Source of the DNA: Cenococcum geophilum 1.58 | Taxonomy: Eukaryota; Ascomycota; Dothideomycetes; Gloniales; Gloniaceae | DNA length: 64,000 nt | Reading direction: 5' to 3' | NCBI GenBank assembly: GCA_001692895.1 | Contig: KV748182.1 | Span: 3,104,341-3,168,340, forward strand | Shown here: positions 12,401-22,764 of the stretch, piece after piece | Layout: every line of letters begins with the position of its first letter | Numbering within the stretch: position 1 is the stretch's first letter | Program-made: the position numbers and the translations under genes | Notes under the pieces: model-generated | The model's database searches: none | Told to the model about the DNA's origin: nothing | The model's input: only the letters and a program-made list of their open reading frames with translations

Positions 12401-15400
12401 AAAGCGCTCCCCCCCTATTTTTACAACTTCCTTAAAATAAATCTAAAAACTAAACCCAAGCTTTTACATCAGAAGATAGTTAATACCGATATTAAAAAAT
12501 TCCTAAAAGGTAAACTAGGATTAACCCGCGAAGATATTTTATAACGCCTACTAAAGGAGTTTAGTAAATATATTAAGCACTTCCTCCCTAAGAATATAGA
12601 TAAGCTGCCCCCTTACCAACTATGGGACTATAAAATTAAGATTACCCCTGGAAACTAGGCCCTATATTATAAAAATAGACCACTCTTACCTGCTAAACTT
12701 AGGTGTATAAAGAAGTGGATTAATAAGATGCTAGATAAGGGTTTTATCCGCAAATCGACCTTACCAGCTACTATACTACTCCTCCTCGCTACTAAGCCTA
12801 GTGGTGGTGTATAAATCTACTATAACTACTAAGGCCTAAATATAGTTACTATTAAGAATTAATACCTACTGCTACTAATCCGCAAGACACTTAACGCACT
12901 TTATGGCGCTAAGTACTTTACTAAACTTGATATAATTACTGCGTTTAACTAGATCCGGATTGCAGAGGGCTATAAGTAGCTTATAGTATTTATTACCTGG
13001 TTCGGACTCTATAAGATACTAGTTATACTATTTAGCCTCTATAACGCACCCGCTATATTTTAGAACTATATTAACTATATTCTATATAACGCCCTTAACG
13101 ACTACTATACTGCCTACCTTAATAATATTCTTATCTTTTCTAAAACACGCGCCGAGTACACTAAGTATGTAAATGAAGTCATCTAAAAACTCGGCAATGT
13201 TAGACTTTAGATTAATATTAATAAGTCTAAGTTCTACTCTACTAAAACAAAATACCTCGGCTTAATTATCTTAACTAATAGTATAACTATGGACCCTAAG
13301 AAGATATAGGCCTTATAGGAATGGAAGGACCCGATATTAATTAAAGAACTATAATAATTTCTTAGCTTCGCGAACTTCTACTAACGATTTATCTAAGGCT
13401 ACTCTGCTATTACTACACCTATAATAAAACTTCTAAAGAAGGATATTAGATGGCTATGGGGACCAGAATAAGCTAAATCGTTTAAGGCCCTTAAGGGAGC
13501 CTTTACTTCAGCACTAATACTAGCATACTATAACTATACGAAGAAAACAGTAGTAGAGATAGATGTATTGAATTAGGCTTCTAGCGGAGTCCTTTCCCAG
13601 TATAATAATAATAGAAAATTAAAACCGGTCGCATTCTTCTTTGTAAAGCACTCCGCGCTGGAATATAACTATAAGATCTACGATAAAGAACTCCTAGCTA
13701 TTGTTAAGGCTTTAGAGAAATAGTGTCCTAAGCTATAAGGGACTAAGGAGCTGTTTAAAATTATTACCGACTATAAGAATCTATAGACGTTTATAACTAC
13801 TAAGTAGCTAAACTAGTGCTAAGTCCGGTGGGCAGAGTTCCTTTTATAGTTTAACTTTGTAATTATATATAGACCTAGCAGCAAAGCCACGCTCCCTAAC
13901 GCCCTAAGCCGGCTACTAGGAATAAGGCCTAAGGACGCTAATAATAAACGCCTCCGCCACTAAGCCTAAGTTATTATACCGCCCTAGAAAGTTAACCCTA
14001 TAATCTTAGAAGAATTACTATATAAGTCCCGTAACTCTAATAACGCGGAGTTTATAGCCGCTCTAGACCCTAAAATAGCCGAAAAGTTACTAGATAAGTT
14101 AATCTAGCTAGAATACTAGGAGAACGAACTTATAAGAGATATAGTAATAGCCCTACGTAATTGGAAAGCTCGCCATTAGCTAAAGAAAATTAGGAAATTA
14201 CTCTATTATAATAAGTTAGAATATAGTATTATTGACAGATAGATCTACTTCCACCAACGTCTCTTTATCCCTAACGCCCTAGACCTCCGCCTAGAAATTA
14301 CCTATTACTCTTATAGCAGCGGCCCCGCTGGTTACCCTAGCCGGGTTAAGACTCTTAACTTCTTAAACCAAACATACTAGTGGCTAGGAATCTCCCAGTT
14401 TATAGCTACCTTTATTAAAGACTATGCCCTATACTTTCGCACTAAGACCCCCTATTCTGCCCCGCCCGGTTTCCTAAAGCTACTAGAATTACCCGCCCGC
14501 CTATAGACCGATATCTTAATTAACTATATTATAACGCTGCTAGTATATTAACGCTATGGCAAGGTATATAAATATATCCTTATTATTATAGACTGCCTAA
14601 CTAAAATGTAATACCTCGTTCTAGTAACAGGACTCTTAATAAAGGAGTTAGTTAATGGCTTTATTAATAACGTATATAAGCTCCATGGTGCACTAAGCAC
14701 AATTATCTCCAATCGCGGCATATAATTTATTAGCGACTTTTAGCGATAACTAAGTAAATACCTTAAGATAACCTTGCAACTAAGCTTAGCCTAGCACCTA
14801 GAAACGGACGGCTAAACCAAAATTATTAACGCCGCCGTAAATAAATACCTTTATGCTTTTGTTAGCTTTATATAGGATGACTAGGTTAACTACCTACCGC
14901 TTACTAAGTTTACCACGAATAACCAAGTCAACGAGAGCATAGGCATCTCCCCGTTTTTTGCAAATTATGGCTTTAACCCTCACCTTAGAATTAAGCCTGC
15001 TGGCCCCTACCTACCGACACTATTAGCACAAGCAAAGAAGGAGTTCTTCTACGTAAACTCTGTGGCCAACCGCTTTAAGCGGATATTAATATAGCTTAAG
15101 GCCCTAGCCTGGATTTTATAGCAACGCTATAAAGATAATACTAATACCTATAAGGACGAGAGCGCGTTATTCTATGAAGGTAATATAGTTATAGTTAGCT
15201 TAGAAAATATAAAGACAAACAGACCTAAGAAGAAATGGGACAATAAATGGGACGGCCTATACCCCGTACTCGTAGTATACTAAAGGGCAGTTATAATAGA
15301 CCTCCCGGACCACATCTAAGTAAATAAATCCTTTTATACATCTAAGGTCCGCCTCTAGGCTACTAAAGAGATCCCTGGCTAAGCAAATATTAATACTATA

Positions 15401-15691
15401 AAGCGCTGTAATATACAAGGACGAGTAGTAGAGAGAGATAATAATAGCAATATAGAAGACAAATAGGAGTTTAAGAAAATCCTTAATATATATAACGAAG
15501 ACCCCTAGGGCCTAACTTATAAGATTAAATGGAAATATTATAAGGATATAACCTAGCAGCTAGAGGAAGACCTAAAGGGTTGCGAATAAGCTATACAGCG
15601 CTTTTATAAGCAACACCCTAAGAAGCTAGGACCCCTAGACTGGGTATAAGATAAGGAAAAGTCACGCTAAGGTCGCGGCCGACCACCGCAT

Positions 15692-15930
15692 TAAAATTTA
15701 TAGTAGTTAAGATGTTATAGAACTTTAACCGGCGGTCAAAGTTGTCTAATTAGCCAAATTCTTGCTAAGAAACGCCATACGGACCGATTTAGGTGGCGGT
15801 ATAGAGTTCTACCGACCTTACTCACTAAACTAACCAATTAGGATTTTCCATGCCCGGCATAGAAAATTGCTATTAGCTTAATTAAGGGCGGTAAGCGGAA
15901 CTAATATCTTTACGGTAGAAAATAAACAAC
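15692..15930 (+). repeat. Shared palindromic module in the 3' region of Gypsy A
   Basis: Lies between the chromodomain and the 3' LTR. Begins near GTTAAGATGTTATAGAAC, then the palindrome AACTTTAACCGGCGG/TCAAAGTT. Next come ATTCTTGCTAAGA, GGTGGCGGTATAGAGTTCTA and the hairpin ATTTTCCAT/ATAGAAAAT, and it ends GGTAAGCGGAACTAATATCT. The same order of motifs appears, in the same sense relative to the element, in Copia B (21165-21405, minus strand). Confidence 0.8.
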
Positions 15931-15999
15931 CCCGTACACTGCCTATTTTTAAGTTATTTATTTAGTTTAGGGACCAAACCATCTAGGGGAGAGGAGTAC

Positions 16000-16186
16000 T
16001 GTTACGGCACTAACCTAACGCATACTATTTTATACTGTCTCGTACTATTCCCTACTATTGGCTGGCCCACCACTAGCGACTTAGCGGCCGGCCCTACTAT
16101 TTGTATACAATACCCCCTTTCTACCTTCTTCCCCTCTTTATACCATAACGTAGTTATTTAGTCTACTTTATTACAGCACTGTAACA
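16000..16186 (+). repeat. 3' LTR of Gypsy A
   Basis: 187 bp, preceded by a polypurine tract at about 15985-15997 and followed by the TSD GGTTC. Confidence 0.92.
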
Positions 16187-16276
16187 GGTTCCTTAGTAGC
16201 CTATATACTGTACTAGCAACCACCAAGCTAGCGAGGTAGTGTTAGTTAAAGTTTACGAAAATTAAAACGCCACGGG

Positions 16277-16800
16277 TAGTTACTTATTTCTTAGCTTATT
16301 AATTAAATAATGTAGTAAGTATAGCTTTGGTATTCATATTAACTTTAAATCGCTTTAGTATAGTAAGGATTCTATATATATTCTTAAGGTGTTAACGGAA
16401 AGCAGTTATACTTAAGGAAGATTTTATAACACCATGATTGGAACACCACTTACAGTAAGAGAGCTCTTGTTTTAATTTGCCTCTTACTAGTAAGCCTACT
16501 AAAGCCTTATTAAGGGCGAATGATTAAAGAGCCTCATCCTCACGGGCGCACCGTCGCTTTAGTAGTGGCTCACTAATCTAGTAATTAGGATCCTCGCGAG
16601 CAGCTATAACATCATTAAACTTACGCAAATCGTAATCGCTGAGTATTGAGCTAGTAGTGGCTTCTTTATGGGTTCTCTTTTGGGTAGCAGGTGGTATAGA
16701 GGAATTAGCTAAGGGAGGTATAGCTTAAAGCGTAGGTAGTAAAGGTAAGGCAGATTAGTAGTAGATAAAAAGGTAAGGGAGCTATATATAGTACCCACGA
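16277..16800 (-). pseudogene. hAT transposase, N-terminal part with BED-like zinc finger
   Basis: Minus strand. One frame reads KQELSYCKWCSNHGVIKSS at about 16410-16470. The CKWC pair followed by NHG is a BED-type zinc finger position, as at the N-terminus of hAT transposases. Upstream is EPLLKRRCAREDEAL-like sequence. It continues into the block at 5600-7645 once the Fot1 insertion is disregarded. The product is broken by RIP-type stops. Confidence 0.65.
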
Positions 16801-17095
16801 CGCGTTATATACGCTTACTCTTCTACAGGCCCATATAGACGTATATTGTATATATTTTAATTAGTTTAGAGCTACGTATAGATATATAGATTACTACTAG
16901 CGATATATGCGCTAGATCTAGTACTTAACACTATAGCTCTCTTATTACTACTACCTATTCTTACCGCGGATAATTATATTATTATATCTACGTAACAAAA
17001 TCACTAGGTGCAATTATAATTCGATTAGTTATGTTACTATATAATTGAATATAACTGTAATTAACTAACTAATTATTGCTATGTCTGTAAGTTAG

Positions 17096-17925
17096 GGTCT
17101 ATAAAAAATAGTAAAATGCGATAATATAGTAGAATATAGTAGAATACGGTAATATAGCAGAATATAGCAGAATGTAGTAGTATCTTATTAGGTGTAAGAG
17201 CTTTGCTTAAGAATATTTAGTCGCTTTAGGGCAAATCCTTAGTATATTTAAGAGTTAGGTACTAGCAAAACCGCTAAAAACTAGCCCTAGAGTAGCCGTA
17301 TAGCCCTATACCTCCTAATTATATAGTTAAAAAAAATTATATTCCCTTATATAACTGCGATAGATAGATACTAGCGTTTATATATTACTTAATAGTATCT
17401 ATTTTAGTAATATATAATACTAAAACCTCCTATAATATTTGCGAATATTAAACGTAATTACTATATAGCTAATTTACTTTTCTTACCTACTATCCTTTAT
17501 ACTTAGTATATATTATATATAGATAGCGCTTTAAGGTAATTCTTTAATAGGTACTAGGAACTAGCAAAACCGCTAAAAACCTACTTTAGTGCGACTATTA
17601 TAGTTAGATAGCTTTATAGCTATAGGCTTATAGTTAGGGACATTTAGTTGCTTTAAGGCAAATCCTTAGCAGATTTAAGTGCTAGGTACTAGTACAACTG
17701 CTAAGAACTGGCCCTAGAGTGACCTTATAGCCCTATACCTCCCAATTATATAGTTATAAAAAAAAATCCCCTTACGTAACTACGATAGATAGATAACACT
17801 TATTAATTTTTAGTACTACTATTTATAATATTTATATTGTGATTTACTAGCTATAAAGGCTAGAAATAATAAGCTATAATATTATCTACGCCTCTTTACC
17901 AGTCGTATAAGATATTGACTAGGGA
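17096..17925. repeat. Pair of about 170-bp direct repeats, RIPped
   Basis: 17213-17385 and 17639-17805 share the ordered blocks GCAAATCCTTAG, TTAGGTACTAG, CTAGCCCTAGAGT or CTGGCCCTAGAGT, AGCCCTATACCTCC and CGATAGATAGATA. Together they are roughly 85% alike by eye. A third partial copy (GGTACTAGGAACTAGCAAAA) lies at 17549-17590. No coding was found between them. It may be a miniature terminal-repeat retrotransposon or a local duplication. 17110-17190 also holds ATAGTAGAAT-type short repeats. Confidence 0.6.
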
Positions 17926-19165
17926 CTAATATAACAAAAGCTCCTCCCTGCTTTGTTGCATCCCAAAATTCTTGGATTTTTGTTGGCTGGTATATCCAAT
18001 GAATGACCTTGGACCTAAAACTCCCAAGGAGCTGCTTTGACATATCGCAATCGTCTTCCCCTTGAGTGTACTTTAAAGCTTTGTTCCATTTAAAACGATA
18101 GGAGCATTTACTACCTATTGGTATGTTAGCTTCGCAATAAGTCCTTGCAAACCCTGCAGCAAAACAATTTGCAAAACCCCTAACAAGGGAACTTACAAAG
18201 CATCATTTTACAACCTCCGGTCTTTTGAATCGGCGCCCTGCATTGTGGACATAATCTTGTCCAAGTGATCTTCCAGTTTTCTGACTTCTTGCGCTGTTTA
18301 TTTATTTTCTTGACCTCGTTCTTATGTTGGTGCTCATACTGCTCACAGGTTTCTCCAGTGTGCCAGGTCACGTTATGTACTATACAGAATTGGGAATGAC
18401 AGTCCTGACATTCAAACATTGGACCATCAACTGTCGGCTTGTGAATCTGACCAGATGTGCAGCCTGCACGAAGACACCAGCGGACACTAGGATTTGCGCT
18501 GAAGGCTGCACGCTTAGCGAGTATACTATACCTGCTTACAGTCAATACTTAAATACTAGTGTGCATTAAAACCCATTCTAGATTTGTTTAACGCACCTGT
18601 CATACGTGTCTCTATCCGCGTGATTTTGCATATCATCTTGATGCAGACGGCTAGAACACTCTGGACATACAATCATGTCCCATCCTCTTTGTTGAAGCTG
18701 CGAGGCCAGCCAGGCTTGGATGCATGACTTGCAGGTGTATGTGTCGTGACTACAATGCTGGGTCACTTGCGATGGGAAGTGATCCTCTGACATGTCTTCA
18801 TCGCATACAATGCACCGCCTTGTCTTTTGTGGTGCCCTTTCAGGTCCGATTTCATGAGCAGCTGCCCATATCTGATGATTCTGCCCCTTACTCTCGGGAT
18901 CAGTTGCCCTACTACCCTCTTTACTTGACGGATATGGGTCCGGCGGCCTGCAATAGGTGATATTGCGCTCCGATCCGGACTCTGAAGCTGGGAGGATAGA
19001 ATCAATAGTCGAAACTTGCCTATTTGACAGTGGCTCGCCCTGGAAACCTAGGCTTGTGGGTGGTACCAAAAAAACAGCTTTTGTGTCTTGCGCTGTGTTT
19101 AGGAGTGCCAGTCGTGAACTTTCAGCCGTGGGGCCAAAATGGGGCCCAGGAGCGGTTGAAGTCAT
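17882..19165 (-). CDS. RBR (RING-IBR-RING) E3 ubiquitin ligase-like protein, 3 exons
   Basis: Predicted exons are 19165-18597, 18531-18197 and 18153-17882 (stop TAA), giving 391 aa. Intron 1 (18532-18596, 65 bp) has GTGCGT...CAG and joins TYD to RYSILA in frame. Intron 2 (18154-18196) has GTAAGT...CAG but is only 43 bp. The start is the first in-frame ATG (19165); the open frame extends upstream without another ATG. RING1 spans residues about 118-169 (CIVC...HCSHDTYTCKSC...CPEC), IBR about 195-255 (WCLRAGC...CQDC...FC...H...C), and RING2 starts at 284 (CPQC...TGGC297). RBR proteins pass ubiquitin through the RING2 cysteine in GGC, which is present. The usual following His-Met is Lys-Met-Met, and the second half of RING2 is not recognisable in exon 3. 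If intron 2 is retained, the protein ends at about residue 306 in CKFPC. No RIP signature. It may be a divergent, decaying or mis-modelled gene. Confidence 0.72.
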
Positions 19166-19547
19166 CGCTGTCGTCGGTGTAAAGTCTAGTAGTTTTGACA
19201 CCGGGTTGCGTGCAGAGAAAGGACTATTCAACCCGTTGCAGCCTAGGCAGAGATGAAATACTAATGCCTATCTTGTCTTGTTGGTGCTACATGTGACTCA
19301 GCTTCAGCCTACGCCAAGATCCCTAACGAATCTGATAGGTTGCTTATCTTTATCTTATAAATCAGACTTCGGTGAATCGTTGGTAGGTGCACTACGCGAA
19401 CGTGCGGGACCAGACCTGCGGAGGATAGATTATCCTATCTAGTCAGGCGGATAATGATCATATCCGAGGATAGCCCGGATATCGGATAATATCCGGATAA
19501 TATCTGGGTAAGGCTTGGCATCCATAAAATTTCAACTAAACTACATA
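19166..19547. other. Non-RIPped intergenic DNA upstream of the RBR gene
   Basis: Normal base composition. It contains clustered copies of GGATAATATCCGG, ATATCCG and GATATCGG at 19450-19505, giving overlapping small palindromes. They could be regulatory or a decayed short repeat. No other gene seen; it probably includes the RBR promoter. Confidence 0.5.
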
Positions 19548-20190
19548 CGAAGGCGCGCGACGGTGAAATCCGTCCATTTTTAATTGGCTACGCACGCGAA
19601 TCTAGAACACCAAAGAGACTATAGTAAATTGTATATAAAATAAAGTATTAACCATGAAATTCATTCCCTCCTTCAAACTCTGTAATAAGGTTATTGATAG
19701 CGGCCATTCTCGTAACTAAAGCACGTATCCTCTCTTGCGGAAACTTCTCCCACTCTGCTCTCCACGCGCGATTAGTCCATTCTATCATATGTGGGGCATT
19801 CCACTGCTATGTAATCTCTATTCTTAATGGCATCCATACCCCTTTAATTGCGTTCATTTCAAGAGAGTTACCAATGTGCTCAAGTAGGGGAATGCCCTCT
19901 TTTTGTAGCCTCCGTTGCGTCCTAAACGTCGGCAGCGGCATTCTTGATATCCGTAGCAGTCGATTTAGCAAGCCCTGCTCTGCGCGCAGCTTCAGCTTAA
20001 TGAACATAAAGCAAGTAAGTTAAGAAGATGGCCTTATCGACGTCCGTAGCATGCTTTCCCATAGCAAAAATGCTGAAAATGTAATTAATTAAGGTTGGTG
20101 GGGCGAGGAGAGTTTAGTGGGGTTCGCTAGGAAAAATCCTCGCTTGGGCAACCGGTGAAAATGGACGGATTTCACAGTCGTGCGCCTTCG
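19548..20190 (-). mobile_element. Tc1/mariner-type transposon, internally deleted (643 bp)
   Basis: Inverted ends CGAAGGCGC(G/A)CGAC, then GTGAAATCCGTCCATTTT (about 33 bp), flanked by TA at 19546-19547 and 20191-20192. On the minus strand an ATG near 20060 (MGKHATDVDKA) leads to a helix-turn-helix-like AEAARRAGLAKSTATDI segment. The frame then runs to the C-terminal end of a Tc1-like transposase: a NAIKGVW-like remnant of the N-x-I-E-x-x-W block, then QERIRALVTRM and EGGNEFH before 19650. The catalytic middle is missing, so this is a non-autonomous deletion derivative. Little RIP is visible, which fits its short length. Confidence 0.82.
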
Positions 20191-20233
20191 TAAAGGAGAG
20201 CCAATATATGATTTAAAGAAACAGAAATATATT

Positions 20234-20390
20234 TACTAAGGCCCTGCACGAAGCTCTGCGTACGGAGGCTCTGCACGACGGCTCTGCGTACGACGGCTCT
20301 ACTACGGAGGCTCTATATAAAAGCTTTGTACAGAGCTTTGCGCAGAGCCTCTATATACAAAGTTTTATATAAAGCCTTTATATAATATAA
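20234..20390. repeat. GCTCTGCGTACGGAG minisatellite
   Basis: Degenerate 12-15 bp units (GCACGAAGCTCTGCGTAC, GGCTCTGCACGACG), decaying rightward into AGCTTTGTACAGAGC and AAAGCCTTTATATA. It is the reverse complement of the array at 24170-24530 inside transposon T. Confidence 0.7.
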
Positions 20391-20399
20391 ATATATATA

Positions 20400-20825
20400 A
20401 CGTATTCCACCACCGAGCCGGCAGAACCACCGAGCCGGCAAGTCCATTTCCCCACTAAAAATCGTAAAAATCACAATATAATATCTTAACAACCACTTAA
20501 TAATAAATTTTAAAAATTTATATTTAGACTTTTATATACGCTTTGCAGCTTCTATTAAAGTTGTATAGTAATTAGTTGAGTGGTTTTTAAAATATTATAA
20601 TTTGGGGGCCAAAATATAGCCAAATTACTATATCTTAAAAACTACTAAACTAATTATTATGCAACTTTAATAGAAGCTGCAAAGCGTATATGAAAGTCTA
20701 AATATAAATTTTTAAAATTTATTATTAAGTGGTTGTTAAGATATTATATTATGATTTTTACGATTTTTAGTAGGGAAATGGACTTGCTGGCTCGGTGGTT
20801 CTGCCAGCTTGGTGGTGGAATACGT
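20400..20825. mobile_element. Foldback MITE, near-perfect 426-bp palindrome
   Basis: Two arms of about 205 bp are reverse complements over nearly their whole length (outer ACGTATTCCACCACCGAGCC, inner GCAGCTTCTATTAAAGTTG), around a short centre near 20605-20625. TA at 20398-20399 and 20826-20827 fits a TA target duplication. No coding capacity; an RNA copy would form one long hairpin. Confidence 0.85.
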
Positions 20826-20854
20826 TATAACTAATATACGTAATAGAGTTATAC

Positions 20855-21033
20855 TATTGGTTATATAGGGTGACTCACCAATAACGACTACTCGAGTAGG
20901 GTTACAGTGATATTGGTTAATAAAGCTTATTATTTAGAATTAGGGGGTGGGTGAGGAATTTAAGGTTCCTTACCACGCTAGTGCCGCGGCGACACGTGAC
21001 GACACGTGACGACCGCTTGCCTTATTCCCGACA
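20855..21033 (-). repeat. 3' LTR of Copia B
   Basis: 179 bp; the partner of 29462-29640. In element sense it begins TGTCGGGAATAAGGCAAGCG and ends AACCAATA. It contains two to three CACGTGACGA repeats. AAAGAAGAGTTGCCAG just before it in element sense is the likely polypurine tract. Confidence 0.9.
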
Positions 21034-21164
21034 CTGGCAACTCTTCTTTTGTAGTTACCATCTATATACACTTATAGATTGCTACCATATAAAGATACAA
21101 AGCTAAGGAGAAGAAGAAGAAGAAATGAAGGGGAAGAGGTAGCGTAGGTAGATGTACGGGTTCA

Positions 21165-21405
21165 TACGAAGATATTAGTTCCGCTTACCGCTCTTAGCTA
21201 AGCTAATGGCGATTTTCCATCCTAGGGATAGAAAATCCTAATTGGCCAGCTTAACAAATAGCGTTAGTAGAACTCTATACCACCACCTAAATTAATTAGG
21301 TGTAGCGCTCTTAGCAAGAATCTAACTAATTAAACAACTTTAACCGGCGGTTAAAGTTCTATAAGATTTTAACTTCTTTAAATTTCCCTTTTAACCTAAC
21401 CTTTA
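21165..21405 (-). repeat. Shared palindromic module in the 3' region of Copia B
   Basis: The reverse complement aligns motif by motif with 15692-15930 of Gypsy A: TTATAGAACTTTAACC, GGTTAAAGTT, ATTCTTGCTAAGA, GGTGGTGGTATAGAGTTCTA, the ATTTTCTAT/ATGGAAAAT hairpin, and GGTAAGCGGAACTAATATCT. It lies between RNase H and the 3' LTR. Confidence 0.8.
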
Positions 21406-22544
21406 ACTCGCATATATAGAGTATTTATATTAACAAACGTCTCTAGTGCCTTATTTGGGTTTACCTTCGTTATTATATCTACTGGGTTATCTTAGCTATT
21501 AATCTATTAGATCTTAAAGAGTTCTTAACGCTTATAAAACTACTAAAGTACTATAATATCGATTATAAGGCGCTTCTCCTTTATAGTACTAAGCTTAACT
21601 AAACACTCGTAGAGGGAATATAAGTTGGTGTATATAATTGTAGGGATAATAGGAAGTTTGAGTTAATCTATAATTATCTTAAGGGTAGTTCCAATTGTAA
21701 TTGCTATATTAACTCTACTAACTATTCTATATATCTCTAACACTAGAACACTTTAAGTAACATATTTACTCTTAGTTAAGCTCTAATAGATAAGATTGCC
21801 GTAGATTATAAAGTTATTCTCTTCAGTAGATTCGTTTGCTATAATAATTTTATATCCTAGCTAAGAGCTAAAATCTTTATTATTTATAAACGATCTATTA
21901 ATAAACACAAATAGCTTAGTAGTAGGAAGATTAATAGGCATATAGAGTAGTCCCTAATTAAGATAGTTTATTTACTAGGAAAGACGCTTATTTAGGTTAA
22001 AAATATTATCCTTAGTTGGTTCCTAGTGTTAGGCGGCAATAAAGAGATTAAAGAAAGCTTTAGGTTAATAGATAGAAGCTATATAAGCTCCATAAGCGCG
22101 TTACTCTATATATCCTTACTTTAAAGAATTAACGTTAATAACGTTAATCTTTTTGCCTTAACCTTTCTGGCGTAGGGCAATGGAATCCTTGTTTAGGGAA
22201 ATAATGCATCTATTAAAGAGTAATGGTATTATTAAATTAAGTCTTTCCTTTGGCTTTACTATAAGGTTTACCTTTACTAGCTCATCTTCTTTAAGAGCTG
22301 AAAATTAGTCATCTCCTAAGATAATTATATTGTTTATTTATATGCCGACGATTCCAAATGGAGTTCCTATAGCTATAATAAGGAAGCAGGGATTAAATAT
22401 AGAAGTAGTTATTAAAAGCTTCTCTTTATAGTGCTTGCTATAAGTAGCCTACTACATCGGCAAAATATGGTACCCTTTCAATGGCCTCAATGGTTGGTGG
22501 TTGACGCAATTGGCGCGCAGTTGAGGGCATTTGGCAACTCGACC

Positions 22545-22640
22545 GACTAGCCTATGTCGTGTTTTTTTGACACGCAGCCTGCGCGCAGCCTACGCGCAAC
22601 CTGCGCGCAACCTGCTAGTAATCTGCGCATTTGGCAACCA
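22545..22640. repeat. GCGCGCAGCCTGC short tandem repeats
   Basis: Four to five copies of CGCGCA(G/A)CCTGC near 22573-22616, between two copies of CATTTGGCAAC (about 22528 and 22627). Located in the left unique end of transposon T. Confidence 0.6.
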
Positions 22641-22764
22641 TAATTATATTTACCTCTTTTATACTAATAATATATTTTAAATAAATAAAAGCTATTTTAA
22701 AGCTATTTATAAGGCTAGCAAAATAAATATTATTATTTTAGATAATTTAATATAATACAGCGAT

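Larger units (their letters stand above)
9272..16186 (+). mobile_element. Gypsy A, chromodomain LTR retrotransposon (chromovirus)
   Basis: Full-length by its ends: 6915 bp, identical-length 187-bp LTRs (TGTTACGGC...TGTRACA), and target-site duplication GGTTC at 9267-9271 and 16187-16191. Parts in order: Gag-like region about 9.6-10.95 kb; retropepsin with a DSG motif near 11.33 kb; reverse transcriptase about 12.6-13.35 kb; RNase H about 13.4-13.93 kb; integrase about 14.28-15.35 kb; chromodomain about 15.45-15.65 kb. RT-RH-INT order plus a C-terminal chromodomain defines a Ty3/Gypsy chromovirus. A purine-rich tract (GGGGAGAGGAG) precedes the 3' LTR. The LTRs differ at about six sites, all transitions, so the copy is fairly young relative to its RIP load. 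Coding frames carry dozens of breaks; a fossil. Confidence 0.92.
7652..16276 (+). mobile_element. Fot1/pogo DNA transposon K, split by Gypsy A
   Basis: Tc1/mariner-superfamily Fot1/pogo element in the hAT. The TA target duplication is at 7650-7651 and 16277-16278. Terminal inverted repeats of about 97 bp begin CCCGT(A/G)GCGTTTTAATTTT at 7652 and at 16276 on the opposite strand. Gypsy A sits inside the right-hand inverted repeat. Without it the transposon is about 1.7 kb, the usual Fot1 size. Confidence 0.88.
5463..17087 (-). mobile_element. hAT DNA transposon with nested Fot1 and Gypsy
   Basis: Terminal inverted repeats CAGACATAGCAATAA open at 5463 and close at 17087. The 8-bp target-site duplication TAAGTTAG lies at 5455-5462 and 17088-17095, the hallmark of hAT elements. 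Without the nested Fot1 (7652-16276 plus its TA) the element is about 3.0 kb, a normal autonomous hAT length. The transposase reads on the minus strand in two blocks. RIP has placed many TAG/TAA codons in it, so it is inactive. The insertion order is hAT, then Fot1, then Gypsy. Confidence 0.9.

Noticed and set aside
18324-19256. Plus-strand and alternative minus-strand open frames over the RBR gene
   Set aside because: They overlap the RING/IBR exons in other frames and show no domain; the minus-strand spliced model explains the sequence.
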